Positions 1-10,104 are shown, counted from the stretch's first letter. The stretch: 51,933 bases of DNA from an uncultured Hyphomicrobiales bacterium (GCA_903825465.1 CAIKAR010000110.1:1-51933), one strand, 5' to 3'. Notes: generated from the sequence alone by a model not told the origin. Translations and numbers: made by a program.

Positions 1-733
1 CGCCGGCCACGGCGGCGTCGACGACGGCGCGCATTCCAGTTCCGGGGTCGTTGAAAAAGATATCGTGCTGGAATTCGCCCAGGGCCTCGCCGCCCGGTTG
101 GAGAAGTCGGGGCGCTACAAGGTTGTCATGACGCGCGCGACGGATGTGTTCATCCCGCTGAGCGACCGCGTGAAAATCGCGCGCGAGGCCGGCGCCGCGC
201 TGTTTGTTTCGATTCACGCGGACACGCTCGCCGACGAGCCGCAGGTGGCCGGCGCCACGGTCTACACGGTGTCCGACAAAGCCTCCGACGCGGCGGCGGC
301 GCGGCTAGCCGACAAGGAAAACCAGTCCGACGCCATCGCCGGGGTCGACGCGGGCGAGGACGCGGGAGAGGTCGCCGACATCCTGTTCGATCTCACGCGG
401 CGCGAAACACGGGCGTTTTCACAAGTCTTCGCGCGCACGCTGGTCGATTACGTCGGCGCGGTGGCGCGGCTGAACAAAAACGCGCGCCGGGCGGCTGGAT
501 TCCGCGTGCTCAAGGCGCCCGATGTGCCGTCGGTTTTGCTTGAGCTTGGTTATTTGTCGAGCGCGGGGGACGTGCCGAACCTCGTTTCCGCGGACTGGCG
601 GTCGAAAGTGTCGGGCGCGGTCTCGGCGGCCATCGACAAGTTTTTCCAGGCGCGCACGGCGAACGCCCGCGCGGTCGATGTGGCGGGCGAACTCAAGGCC
701 AGCTTCGACGAAGCGGGAGCTCAGGCGCGTTGA
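1..733 (+). CDS. amiC: N-acetylmuramoyl-L-alanine amidase, 5' end outside window
   Basis: This is the C-terminal catalytic part of an Amidase_3 zinc amidase, which cuts the bond between MurNAc and L-Ala in periplasmic peptidoglycan during cell separation. The frame is open from base 2, and the first visible residues (AGHGGVDDGAHS) contain the GHGG metal site. A downstream EKDIVL segment, an SIHAD motif (second zinc His) and a C-terminal LLELGYLS carrying the catalytic Glu are all present. The GTG at 65 is internal, because the motif upstream of it is needed for activity. PBP1A follows 129 bases downstream in the same direction, an order common in Rhizobiales. The family is certain; the symbol is by analogy. 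Confidence 0.93.
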   Translation, partial: AGHGGVDDGAHSSSGVVEKDIVLEFAQGLAARLEKSGRYKVVMTRATDVFIPLSDRVKIAREAGAALFVSIHADTLADEPQVAGATVYTVSDKASDAAAARLADKENQSDAIAGVDAGEDAGEVADILFDLTRRETRAFSQVFARTLVDYVGAVARLNKNARRAAGFRVLKAPDVPSVLLELGYLSSAGDVPNLVSADWRSKVSGAVSAAIDKFFQARTANARAVDVAGELKASFDEAGAQAR

Positions 734-862
734 CACGCCGGGGCGCCGCGAATTCAACACAAATCGCCGCCATTGCGGATATTCGCCGCGTCCGCGTTTG
801 CCGGGCCGGCGGGGTTTCGGCTAGAAGGCCGGCGCGCGGCGCCGCCGCGTGGATTTCTTGAT

Positions 863-3268
863 ATGCGAATCATCGCGCGGTTCTTCGGATTTTTGTTCGC
901 CTCGGGCGCGATCGTCGCTGTTCTGGGCGCGATCGCCGCCTGGGGAACGGTCGCGTATTTCTCGCAGGACTTGCCCGACACGGCCCAACTGAAGAACTAC
1001 GAGCCGCCCGTGATGTCGCGCGTCCACGCCTCGGACGGTTCGATTTTGGCCGAATATTCGCGCGAACGCAGGCTCTATCTGCCAAGCGAGGCCATACCGC
1101 CGCTGGTGAAGCACGCCTTCATCTCGGCGGAGGACAAAAACTTTTACACCCACAACGGCATCGATCCCGAAGGAATCGCCCGCGCGGTCGTGATCTTGCT
1201 GCAAGGCGGCAAGCGCGTGCAGGGCGCCTCGACGATCACGCAACAGGTCGCCAAGAACTTCCTGTTGACCAACGAGCGCACCTACGACCGGAAAATCCGC
1301 GAGATTCTGTTGAGCTTCCGCATCGAGGGCGCCTATTCGAAGGAGCGCATTCTCGAGCTCTATCTCAACGAAATCTACCTCGGCCTCGGCAACTACGGCA
1401 TCGCGGCGGCCGCGTTGAACTATTTCAACAAGTCGGTTCACGAGCTCACGATCGCGGAGGTCGCCTATCTGGCGGCGTTGCCCAAGGCGCCGAGCGACCT
1501 CAATCCCTTCCGCAACAGCGACAAGGCCATCGACCGCCGCAACTACGTGATCGGCCGCATGGCGGAGGACGGCTACATTTCGCGCGACGAGGCCGCGAAG
1601 GCGCGCGCGGAGCCGTTGACCGTCAATCCCCGGGCGCTGTCGCCAAACTCCTACGCCGCCGGTTATTTCGCCGAGGAGGTCAGGCGCGAGCTGCTCGACC
1701 GCTACGGCGAGAAAAAACTTTACGAAGGCGGGTTGTCGGTTCGCGCGACGCTGGATCCGAAGATGCAGTTGATGGCGCGCAAGGCGCTGGTCGATGGCCT
1801 GGTGCGTTTCGACGAGTCGCACGGCTTCCGCGGCCCGATGCGCAGCATCGACATATCGCGCGACTGGGGCGTGGCGTTGGCGGATATTCCCGCGCTCGGG
1901 GACGTGCAGCCGTGGCGTCTCGCCGTGGTTCTCGACACGTCGGGCGCGCAGGCGCGCGTCGGTCTGCAGCCGTCGCGCGAAAAGTCCGGCGATGTCGCGC
2001 GGGAGCGGGCCACGGCGGTTCTCACTCACGAGGGCATGAGCTGGGTCGCGGGGTCGCGCGGCGCGAACGCGCTTCAGCCCGGCGACGTGATCTACGTCGA
2101 GCCTATCGACGGCAAGCCGGGGCAGACGCGGCTGCGCCAGATACCGGACATTTCCGGCGCCATCGTCGCGATGGACCCGGACACGGGCCGCGTCTTCGCG
2201 ATGGTCGGCGGCTTCTCCTACGACCAGTCCGAGTTCAACCGCGCGACGCAGGCGGAACGCCAGCCAGGCTCTTCGTTCAAGCCCTTCGTTTACGCGACCG
2301 CGCTCGACAACGGCTATACGCCGTCTTCGATCCTGCTCGACGACCCCATCGCGATCGACCAGGGGAACGGCGAAGTGTGGAAGCCGGAGAATTTCGAAAA
2401 GGACGGCGCCGGCGGCCCCCATACCTTGCGCTACGGCGTCGAACATTCCAAGAATTTGATGACCGTGCGCCTGGCGAAGGAGATCGGCATGCCGCTGATC
2501 GCCGAATACGCCAAGCGCTTCGGCATCTACGACGATCTGCCGAACTACCTCGCCTATTCGCTCGGCGCGGGCGAGACGACCGTTCTGCGCATGGTCACCG
2601 GCTATTCCATGTTCGCCAACGGCGGCAAGCGCGTGAAAGCGACGCTCATCGACCGCATTCAAGACCGCTGGGGCCACACCATTTACCGCCACGACGAGCG
2701 GACGTGCGAGGGTTGCGACGCGGCGAAGTGGCAGCAGCAGTCGGAGCCCCGCCTGATCGACAAACGAGAGCAGGTGCTCGATCCGCTGACCGCCTATCAG
2801 ATCACGTCGATCATGGAGGGCGTGATCGACCGCGGCACGGGCATTTCCATCAAGTCGCTGGGCCGCCACCTCGCCGGCAAGACCGGCACGACGAACGACG
2901 CCAAGGACCTTTGGTTCGTCGGCTATTCGACCGACCTCGTGGTTGGCCTCTACCTCGGCTACGACCGCCCGAAATCGATGGGCGATTCGGCGCAGGCGGC
3001 GACCTACGCGGCGCCGATCTTCCGCGAATTCATGCGCGTCGCGTTGAAGGACAAGCCCGACACCCCCTTCCGCGTGCCGCCGGGAATCAAGCTGATCTCC
3101 GTGGACGTGAAGTCGGGATTGCGCGGCAGTGGTCCAGGCTCGATTCTGGAAGCGTTCAAGCCGGGCACGGCGCCGCCCGATTCCTACGCCGGCGGCGCGC
3201 CAAAGGGCGTCGTCGTGACGCGGGACTCCGACCACGCCGTGGGCTCGGGCACGGGCGGCCTGTACTAG
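863..3268 (+). CDS. mrcA: Penicillin-binding protein 1A (bifunctional transglycosylase/transpeptidase)
   Basis: Class A PBP of about 801 residues, anchored in the inner membrane, that polymerises and cross-links peptidoglycan. An N-terminal membrane segment covers about residues 5-33. The glycosyltransferase domain has the catalytic-Glu motif EDKNFYTHNG (Glu about 90), GASTITQQ and KERILELYLN. The transpeptidase domain has SSFK with the nucleophile near residue 470, SKN, and KTGT near 673. The stretch between them fits the usual OB-like domain. I chose the ATG at 863 because the sequence becomes PBP-like exactly there (MRIIARFFG); a longer frame from 773 adds 30 residues of arginine/proline-rich unlikely protein. 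It lies between the amidase and prfB. Confidence 0.95.
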   Translation: MRIIARFFGFLFASGAIVAVLGAIAAWGTVAYFSQDLPDTAQLKNYEPPVMSRVHASDGSILAEYSRERRLYLPSEAIPPLVKHAFISAEDKNFYTHNGIDPEGIARAVVILLQGGKRVQGASTITQQVAKNFLLTNERTYDRKIREILLSFRIEGAYSKERILELYLNEIYLGLGNYGIAAAALNYFNKSVHELTIAEVAYLAALPKAPSDLNPFRNSDKAIDRRNYVIGRMAEDGYISRDEAAKARAEPLTVNPRALSPNSYAAGYFAEEVRRELLDRYGEKKLYEGGLSVRATLDPKMQLMARKALVDGLVRFDESHGFRGPMRSIDISRDWGVALADIPALGDVQPWRLAVVLDTSGAQARVGLQPSREKSGDVARERATAVLTHEGMSWVAGSRGANALQPGDVIYVEPIDGKPGQTRLRQIPDISGAIVAMDPDTGRVFAMVGGFSYDQSEFNRATQAERQPGSSFKPFVYATALDNGYTPSSILLDDPIAIDQGNGEVWKPENFEKDGAGGPHTLRYGVEHSKNLMTVRLAKEIGMPLIAEYAKRFGIYDDLPNYLAYSLGAGETTVLRMVTGYSMFANGGKRVKATLIDRIQDRWGHTIYRHDERTCEGCDAAKWQQQSEPRLIDKREQVLDPLTAYQITSIMEGVIDRGTGISIKSLGRHLAGKTGTTNDAKDLWFVGYSTDLVVGLYLGYDRPKSMGDSAQAATYAAPIFREFMRVALKDKPDTPFRVPPGIKLISVDVKSGLRGSGPGSILEAFKPGTAPPDSYAGGAPKGVVVTRDSDHAVGSGTGGLY

Positions 3269-3347
3269 GGAACCTTTGTCCGGCCATTTACTCGCGCGCG
3301 CCCGCGCCCTACAAGCGCGCGTCGTTTCCGTATCCAGCAGGTGATTC

Positions 3348-4479
3348 ATGCGCGCCGAAGCCCAAGCGCTCGTCGACAAGATCCAGCAGTCCATGGGACT
3401 GCTGAGGAGGCATCTTTGACGTCGAACGCTCAACCCGCCGGTTAGCCGAACTCACCGCCAAGGCCGAAGATCCCAACCTCTGGAACGACGCCGCCGCCGC
3501 GCAGAAAGTCATGCGCGAGCGCACCGATCTGGAAGAACGCCTGACCTCGCTCGCCAAGCTCGAACGCGAGCTCGACGACGGCGTCGGCTTTGTCGAACTC
3601 GGCGAGGCGGAGAACGACGAGGCGACGGAACGCGAGGGCGTCGCGATGTTGCAGGCGCTCGCCGCCGAGGCGCAGTCCCGCGAGGTCGAAACGCTCCTGT
3701 CGGGCGAGGCCGACGGCAACGACACGTTCATCGAAATCCACTCGGGCGCGGGCGGCACGGAAAGCTGCGACTGGGCGCGCATGCTTGAGCGCATGTACAC
3801 GCGCTGGGCGGAGCGTCGGAAATTCTCGGTCGAGGTGATGGAGGAGACGCCGGGCGAAGAGGCGGGCCTCAAGTCCTCGACCCTGTTGGTCAAGGGCCAC
3901 AACGCCCATGGCTGGATGAAGACCGAATCGGGCGTGCATCGGCTCGTCCGGATTTCGCCGTTCGACTCCAACGCGCGGCGGCACACGAGTTTCGCGTCCG
4001 TCTGGGTCTACCCGCTCGTCGACGACCGCATCGACATCCAGGTCAACGAATCCGATTGCCGCGTGGACACCTACCGGGCCTCGGGCGCTGGCGGCCAGCA
4101 CGTCAACAAGACCGATTCCGCCGTCCGCATCACCCATATTCCGACGGGCATCGTCGTCGCCTGTCAGCAGGAGCGGTCGCAGCACAAGAACCGCGCCACG
4201 GCCTGGAACATGCTGCGCGCGCGCCTCTACGAGCAGGAACTTGAAAAGCGCGAGGCGGCGGCGAGCAAGACCGAGGCGTCGAAGTCCGACAACTCGTGGG
4301 GCCACCAGATCCGCAGCTATGTTTTGCAGCCCTATCAAATGGTGAAGGATCTGCGCACCGGGCTCGTTTCCGGCACGCCCAACGAGGTGCTGGACGGCAA
4401 GCTCGACGCCTTCATGGAAGCCGCGCTGGCGCAGCGCGTCCATGGCGGCGGGCCGGACAAGGTCGAGGACGTCGACTAA
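3348..4479 (+). CDS. prfB: Peptide chain release factor 2, made by programmed +1 frameshift
   Basis: RF2 recognises UGA and UAA stop codons and releases the finished peptide. Translation starts at ATG 3348 and runs 23 codons to an in-frame TGA at 3417. A +1 shift on CTT then continues at GAC 3418 in the second frame to the TAA at 4477, giving about 376 residues, the normal RF2 length. The second frame holds the GGQ motif (SGAGGQHVNKTDSAVR) that catalyses peptide release, and an SPF motif (RISPFDSNARR) for stop-codon recognition. A gene model starting at 3511 would miss the N-terminal domain. The end overlaps the convergent M23 peptidase gene by 4 bases. Confidence 0.97.
3405..3420 (+). promoter_or_regulatory. 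RF2 autoregulatory +1 frameshift site
   Basis: The bases AGGAGG-CAT-CTT-TGA-C reproduce the classical RF2 recoding site: an internal Shine-Dalgarno-like AGGAGG three bases upstream of the CTT slippery codon, then the TGA stop with C in the +4 position. The spacing matches that known from E. coli (AGGGGG-TAT-CTT-TGA-C). When RF2 is scarce, slow termination at TGA lets the ribosome slip and make more RF2. Confidence 0.95.
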
Positions 4480-5885
4480 TCCGCCGCCGCCAGCGTCAGG
4501 CCGGCGTTCAGGAACCGCATGGGATCGACAGGCTCGCCGTCGACGCGCACTTCGTAATGCAGATGCGAGCCGGTCGAGCGCCCCGTCGATCCGACGCGGC
4601 CGATGATGTCGCGGGCCTCGACTGTTTGTCCGACCTCGACGTTGATCGCGGACATGTGCCCATAGCGCGTCGACATGCCGTTGCCATGGTCGATTTCGAC
4701 CATGTTGCCGTAGCCGCCGGTCCAGCCGGCGATGGTGATTTTGCCCGCCGCCGTCGCGTGTATGGGCGCGCCGGTCGCTTCCCTGAGATCGACGCCGGTG
4801 TGGGTCGCCATGCGGCCAAAGAACGGATCGACCCGCGCCCCAAAAGGCGATGTCACCACGAGCGGCCCCTCCAGTGGCTGGCGCACCGGCGCGCGCCGCG
4901 CGACGCCGCGCAAAACGGCCGAGTCGGCGAAATCGTTTTGCAGGCGGTAGACCTCTTGCTCGAAAAGCGAGCCCTTCGGGTCGGCCTTGAGGGGAACGAA
5001 CGGGCCGCCGATGTCTTTGGCGGCCGCCTGAGCGTTCCCTATTTTTTCGATGGGCACGCCCGCCGAACGCAGCGCCGCGCGCAACCGCGCGGCGGATTTC
5101 CGGGCGCGCTCGCCGACCGCGGCGACGGCGCCGACTTCCGCGATCTCGACGCGGTCCAGCGAGCCGTCAAGCGCGCCAAGGCGTTGCTCGACCGGCGCGT
5201 TGGTGTCGGTCAGCAGTCTGGTCACGGGATCCCTGGGGTCGGAAAGCGACCCGTGCAGTTCCGGCGCCTCAGGGCGCGGCTTGACGGCTTCGCCCGCCGG
5301 CGTGACGGGATTCAACGGAGCGAAAGCCGTCGCGCCAGTTGGCAAAGCCGGCGCCGGCGCGCCGAGGCGCTGGACCGGGCCTGTGGCGCCGAAGGCCTTG
5401 TTGAGCGCGCCGCGCGCGTCGGATGGACGCGAGGCCTGCTTTTGGTCGGAGACGCCGGGAATCGAGGCGGTCGTGTCCGCGGCGGTCGACGATTGACGGG
5501 CCAGGGCCTGGATTATCGCCGCGCGGTTTTCGACCTGGGCCTGCCGCGACAGCAATTCGTGGACGCGGCCCTCAAGCGTGTTCTGATCCAGCAATTGCCG
5601 GCCGGTGACATGGTCGAGCTGCGTCCGCATGGACGCGAGCCGTTCCTCGTAGGCGAAGCGCATGTCGTTTTGACGGGCCATCAAGCCCGCCACCAGGTCG
5701 TCGCGGTAAAATAGGTAGTAGGTCGCTCCCAGATAGGCGCAAAGCAAAATGGGAGCGACGAGAACGACGCCAAAAAGCGTCCACGGCGGCAGAGCGAAGC
5801 ACTTCATCGCGTCGCCGCGGGAGAAAGTAACAAAATAATGGGACCGCGAATTGCGCGCGGCCGGCATGCCTGATCGCGGGGACAT
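4476..5885 (-). CDS. M23 family metallopeptidase (LytM domain), membrane-anchored
   Basis: Likely peptidoglycan endopeptidase or a LytM-domain activator of amidases. After a short cytoplasmic segment there is one membrane helix (PPWTLFGVVLVAPILLCAYL), then a coiled-coil-like and low-complexity periplasmic region, and a C-terminal peptidase_M23 domain. The zinc ligands look complete: HTGVDL supplies His and Asp, and GSHLHYEVR supplies HxH, so it is probably catalytic rather than a degenerate activator. The start at 5885 has a good Shine-Dalgarno (GGAGAG, 7 bases upstream). ATG at 5807 or 5912 are alternatives, but the residues before the helix (FSRGDAMKCFALPPW) resemble the family N-terminus, which argues against 5807. 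Confidence 0.88.
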   Translation of the reverse strand: MSPRSGMPAARNSRSHYFVTFSRGDAMKCFALPPWTLFGVVLVAPILLCAYLGATYYLFYRDDLVAGLMARQNDMRFAYEERLASMRTQLDHVTGRQLLDQNTLEGRVHELLSRQAQVENRAAIIQALARQSSTAADTTASIPGVSDQKQASRPSDARGALNKAFGATGPVQRLGAPAPALPTGATAFAPLNPVTPAGEAVKPRPEAPELHGSLSDPRDPVTRLLTDTNAPVEQRLGALDGSLDRVEIAEVGAVAAVGERARKSAARLRAALRSAGVPIEKIGNAQAAAKDIGGPFVPLKADPKGSLFEQEVYRLQNDFADSAVLRGVARRAPVRQPLEGPLVVTSPFGARVDPFFGRMATHTGVDLREATGAPIHATAAGKITIAGWTGGYGNMVEIDHGNGMSTRYGHMSAINVEVGQTVEARDIIGRVGSTGRSTGSHLHYEVRVDGEPVDPMRFLNAGLTLAAAD

Positions 5886-6012
5886 CCACAAACTCTCCGG
5901 CGAACGCCTCATGCGGCGCCTTTGCCGCTATGTCGCCGGAACATGGTTAATTTTCCGAGAAAGGGTCGGCGGAAATTTGTCTTGCGATATTGCGGAAATT
6001 TGTCTTTCGATA

Positions 6013-6486
6013 TTAAAGCGCTTTTGCCGCTTCCAGAACCTCGGCGGCGTGCCCCGGCGCCTTCACCTTGTTCCACACGCGCGCCACAACGCCCTTGCCG
6101 TCGATCAGGAACGTCGCGCGTTCGACGCCCATGTATTTGCGTCCGTACATGCTTTTTTCCACCCAAACGCCATAGGCTTCGACCATGGCGCGGGCCTCGT
6201 CGGCCGCCAGAGCGATCTCAAGGCCGTGCTTGGCCTTGAATTTGTCGTGGCTTTTGGGCGAGTCCGGCGAAATTCCAACGATTTCCACGCCTGCTTTGTC
6301 GAAGTCCTTCCGCAGGGCGTTGAATTCGATCGCTTCCTTGGTGCAGCCCGACGTGTCGTCCTTCGGATAAAAATAGAGGACCGCCTTGCGTCCGCGCAGC
6401 GAGGCGAGCGAGATATTGCCCTTGCCGTCGCGCGGCAGGTCGAAATCAGGCGCTTTTTCTCCCGGCAACGGTCTGGTGTTGCTCAT
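6013..6486 (-). CDS. bcp: Peroxiredoxin of the BCP/PrxQ family, single cysteine
   Basis: Thiol peroxidase that reduces hydrogen peroxide and organic hydroperoxides, about 157 residues. The active-site stretch is YPKDDTSGCT with the peroxidatic Cys at about residue 48. The position five residues later, where 2-Cys BCPs carry the resolving Cys, is Ile, and no other Cys exists in the protein, so it should work as a 1-Cys enzyme resolved by an external thiol. The start at 6486 is set by AAGGAAGG just upstream; a frame 8 residues longer is less likely. It stands alone between the M23 peptidase gene and the divergent AsmA-like gene. Confidence 0.92.
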   Translation of the reverse strand: MSNTRPLPGEKAPDFDLPRDGKGNISLASLRGRKAVLYFYPKDDTSGCTKEAIEFNALRKDFDKAGVEIVGISPDSPKSHDKFKAKHGLEIALAADEARAMVEAYGVWVEKSMYGRKYMGVERATFLIDGKGVVARVWNKVKAPGHAAEVLEAAKAL

Positions 6487-6598
6487 TTTTGCCTTCCTTT
6501 TTAGGAACAAGGGGACGAACGGGGCGTTTTGACCCGCCGGGTTGTCCGCGACTTAGCGGTTTCCTGTAACATGGTCGAATCGCGCGTCGCGCGGAACT

Positions 6599-9500
6599 GT
6601 GGAATTTGCCCTGTTGGCCGAAGTATCGACGACGCAAGAGGCCTCCGGGGGGCAAGCCATTCGGCGGTCCCGGACGCGGCGCGTCGGGCGCGTGTGCGCG
6701 CGCGCGCTGGGCCTTGTCGTCGTTTTAATCACGGTGCTGGCGGTGGGCGTGGGCGCGCTGCTGTTGCGCCTCGCCAATGGCCCGTTGGTCGTCGGCGGCT
6801 TGAGCGAGCGGGTCGCGGCGGAGCTCGGCGCGCGGCTCGGACCCGGCTACAGCGTCGTCGTTGGCGGTTCCACGATCGAGCGCGTCGAGACGTCGCTGCG
6901 GCTGTCGCTCGCCGGGCTTTCGGTGCGCGACAGCTCCGGCAAAGCCGTGTTCGCCGCGCCGCGGGCCAGCGTCGCCGTGGCGATCGCGCCATTGCTGGTC
7001 GGTTCCGTGAAGCCGACAAGCGTCGATCTCTACGACGTGCAACTGCGCCTCGAGATTCTCGAAAATGGCGCGCTCGCGGTTTCGGCGGGCGCCGACCCGA
7101 TTGTCGTGATGGGCGGCGGCGCCAAGGTCGAAGACGACGCTCCCAACAACGTTCCCTTGACAACGGCGCAATTGACAACGCCAGCCGCCGCGGCGGTCGG
7201 CGCCGTCCTGGGATTGCTCACGAATCCGGACTCGCCGGCGCAACGCATGGAGCGCGTGGCGCTTTCGGGCGGACGGCTGACGGTGGATGACAAACTGTCG
7301 GGGCGATCGACAGTGTTCGACAATGTCGAACTCGGCTTCGATCGACGGCGGGGGGGCAAAGCCGATCTTGCCTTCGCCGCCAACGGACCCGATGGTCGCT
7401 TCAGGGCGCGGGCGAGCGCCGCCAGCGAGCCCGGCGAACGCGCGCTGGAGGTGGAAGTGCGCGACCTCGGCTTCGACGAACTCGCCCTGGCGGCGGGGAT
7501 GCGCGATCCCAAGGCTTATTTCGACACGCCAATATCGGCCAAGATCCTGCTTGGCCTCGACAATGCGGGGGCTTTGCGCGACGCCGCCGCGCGTTTCAAC
7601 CTCGGCTCGGGGTATCTTTACGTCCGCGACCGCGATTTCGAGCCCTTGTTCATCGACGAGGCCACGGGCGGCCTGCGCTGGGACGCGGCGAGCGGAAAAA
7701 TCGAGATCGAACCGACACAATGGGCGTCGGGCGATACCCAGTTGACGGTCGCGGGCCAGATCAGCGCGCCAGCCGGAGAGGGCGAGCCCTGGGTGATCGC
7801 CGGCTCGGCGTTGCCGGGCTCCGTGCTGGGACCCGAACGGCAGAGCGACATGCCTGTCCCGATGGACAACACGCGATTGTCGGTCAGCGTCTATCCGCGC
7901 GATCACAGGCTGACGCTCGACAGTCTCGCCGTCGCCAACGCCAACGCGAACGTGGAGCTCACCGGCGATTTTGATTGGGGGCCGGACACAAGGCGCGCGC
8001 GGCTCGCTGTTGTTTCGGGCAAGACGTCCGCCCGCGCGGCGCTGCGGCTTTGGCCAAATTTCATCGCGCCTCCCGTTCACGCGTGGCTGCTTGAACATCT
8101 CGACGCCGGCCTCGTGGAGCGGGGCAAGCTGACGCTGGATTTCGACGGGCCGGCGATCGACAACGCGCTGTTGAAACGGCCGCCCGACGACGATCGCCTG
8201 CGGGTGGATTTCGCGATCACCGGCGCGACGCTGCGGTTTTTGCCGGGCGCGCCGCCCATCCAGGGGCTCGAAGCGGTCGGCCACACAACGGGGCACACGG
8301 CGCTGGTGAATTTGAAGCGCGGAACGCTCGAGGGATCGCCGGGCCACAAGGTCGCGATGTCGGACGGAACCTTTTCAGTCGCCGACACCACGCTCAAGCC
8401 GGCGCCGGCGGTCCTCAACACGCGGCTCGTCGCGCCTATCGACGCCTTCGTCGATGTATTGTCGCGCGACGCCTTCCGCCCGTTCGTTGGCTCCATGGGA
8501 GACACGTCGCAGGTCAAAGGGCAGATGGATGGCCGCGTGACCGTGGATATGCTCCTCGACGATAAGCCGCGTCCGGACGACACCAAGGTTTCCGCCACCG
8601 CGACGATCACCGATTTCGGCGTCGACAGGCTGATCGGCAAGGAGCGCTTCGATCAGGGTCAGCTGGCTCTGACCATTGACAAGAACGGCATGCGCGCGGT
8701 GGGCGGCGGCAAGCTGTTCGGCGCCCCGGCGCAGATCGAGTTTAAAAAGCAGGGGCCCGCGGCGCTCGATGTGAACCTCTCCTTCGCCATCGACGACGCC
8801 GCCCGCGCCCGGGTCGCGCCGGCTTTCGCCACCGGGATCAGCGGACCGATCGCGGCGCGCGTCACAAGTTCGATCGCGGGCAAGGACCCGGCCCCGGCCC
8901 ATATTGAACTCGATTTCACCAAGGCGGGCTTCGACAATCCACTGCCGGGTTTGGTAAAGGCGGCGGGACGTCCGGCCAAGGCCAGTTTCCGCATCGAGAC
9001 CGGACCCGACGGCGCGCGTCTGGACCAATTTGTGTTCGACAGCAGCGCCGGCGCGAGCGCGCGCGGTTCGATCGACCTCGACACCAGCGGAAATTTGCGC
9101 GTCGCGCGGCTGACGCAGGCGCGCGTTTCGCCGGGCGACGATCTTCGCGTCGACGCCGAGCAGGGGCGCGACGCGCTGCGACTGACCGTGAGCGGCGCGG
9201 CGGTCGACGCGCGGCCTTTTCTGCGCGGCGTGTTCGGCGGCGGCGGGCAGGCGGCCGATGCCCCCGCGAACGCCTCCACGGCCGGCCGCGATATGGACAT
9301 CGATCTCAAGACAACGCTTGTCACCGGCTTCAACAAGCAGGCGCTTTCGAATGTCGATCTGAAGCTTTCGCGGCGCGGCGGCGCGATGAAGTCGCTGCGG
9401 CTCCGGGGAATGTCCGGGCGCTCGGAGGTGGTGGTTTCGACCACGCCGGACAAGGACGGCGCGCCGGTCGTCAACATCAACGCCAGCGATGGCGGCGCGC

Positions 9501-10102
9501 TGCTTTCCTTCGTCGACCTGTATCAGCGCATGGAGGGCGGCCGCATGCGGGCCAGCGTCCGGATCTTGCCGAAAGGCGTGGACGGCAGCGTTTTCGTCAG
9601 CGATTTCGTTGTTCGCGACGAGCCGGCGCTGCGCCGCCTCGTCAGCGAGGGCGCGCCGAACGGCGATCAGCAAATGGCCAGCAAAATCGACACCGCCGCG
9701 GCGCCATTTCAGCGTCTGTCGGCGACGTTCTCGAAACAGGGCGGCGACTTGCATGTCGTCGATGGGTTGCTGTACGGCACGCAGATCGGCATCAAGCTCG
9801 CGGGCTCGCTCGACTACGCGCGCAACCGCGTCGACATGTCGGGAACCTTCGTTCCCGCCTATGGCCTCAACAACCTGTTCACGCAAATACCGCTGTTTGG
9901 GCCGATATTGACGGGCGGCAGTCACGAGGGGCTGTTCGCGGTCAACTTCCGAGTCAGCGGACCGGCGACTGGCCCGTCGCTGATCGTCAACCCGTTGTCG
10001 GCGATCGCGCCCGGGTTCTTGCGCAAGATTTTCGGCGTTGGCGGGCCGGTTGATCCCGGCGCGCCGTCCGCGGACGCTCCGGCCTCGATACCAAAACAGT
10101 AA
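6599..10102 (+). CDS. Large AsmA-like/DUF3971 envelope protein
   Basis: A protein of about 1167 residues with one N-terminal membrane helix (about residues 35-58, VVLITVLAVGVGALLL) followed by a very long beta-rich, repetitive periplasmic region. It resembles the DUF3971 and AsmA-like C-terminal families (YhdP relatives). The best-studied members of this superfamily form elongated grooves thought to carry phospholipids between the inner and outer membranes. That role is inferred here from family membership and architecture. The GTG at 6599 is the earliest start; TTG codons within the next few residues are alternatives. It ends 2 bases before the convergent tyrS. Confidence 0.85.
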   Translation: MEFALLAEVSTTQEASGGQAIRRSRTRRVGRVCARALGLVVVLITVLAVGVGALLLRLANGPLVVGGLSERVAAELGARLGPGYSVVVGGSTIERVETSLRLSLAGLSVRDSSGKAVFAAPRASVAVAIAPLLVGSVKPTSVDLYDVQLRLEILENGALAVSAGADPIVVMGGGAKVEDDAPNNVPLTTAQLTTPAAAAVGAVLGLLTNPDSPAQRMERVALSGGRLTVDDKLSGRSTVFDNVELGFDRRRGGKADLAFAANGPDGRFRARASAASEPGERALEVEVRDLGFDELALAAGMRDPKAYFDTPISAKILLGLDNAGALRDAAARFNLGSGYLYVRDRDFEPLFIDEATGGLRWDAASGKIEIEPTQWASGDTQLTVAGQISAPAGEGEPWVIAGSALPGSVLGPERQSDMPVPMDNTRLSVSVYPRDHRLTLDSLAVANANANVELTGDFDWGPDTRRARLAVVSGKTSARAALRLWPNFIAPPVHAWLLEHLDAGLVERGKLTLDFDGPAIDNALLKRPPDDDRLRVDFAITGATLRFLPGAPPIQGLEAVGHTTGHTALVNLKRGTLEGSPGHKVAMSDGTFSVADTTLKPAPAVLNTRLVAPIDAFVDVLSRDAFRPFVGSMGDTSQVKGQMDGRVTVDMLLDDKPRPDDTKVSATATITDFGVDRLIGKERFDQGQLALTIDKNGMRAVGGGKLFGAPAQIEFKKQGPAALDVNLSFAIDDAARARVAPAFATGISGPIAARVTSSIAGKDPAPAHIELDFTKAGFDNPLPGLVKAAGRPAKASFRIETGPDGARLDQFVFDSSAGASARGSIDLDTSGNLRVARLTQARVSPGDDLRVDAEQGRDALRLTVSGAAVDARPFLRGVFGGGGQAADAPANASTAGRDMDIDLKTTLVTGFNKQALSNVDLKLSRRGGAMKSLRLRGMSGRSEVVVSTTPDKDGAPVVNINASDGGALLSFVDLYQRMEGGRMRASVRILPKGVDGSVFVSDFVVRDEPALRRLVSEGAPNGDQQMASKIDTAAAPFQRLSATFSKQGGDLHVVDGLLYGTQIGIKLAGSLDYARNRVDMSGTFVPAYGLNNLFTQIPLFGPILTGGSHEGLFAVNFRVSGPATGPSLIVNPLSAIAPGFLRKIFGVGGPVDPGAPSADAPASIPKQ

Positions 10103-10104
10103 GC

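Noticed and set aside
821-3433. Long open frame of 870 codons on the minus strand opposite PBP1A
   Set aside because: Arg/Ala/Gly-rich translation with no domain, typical of antisense frames in GC-rich genes; the plus strand has all PBP1A motifs.
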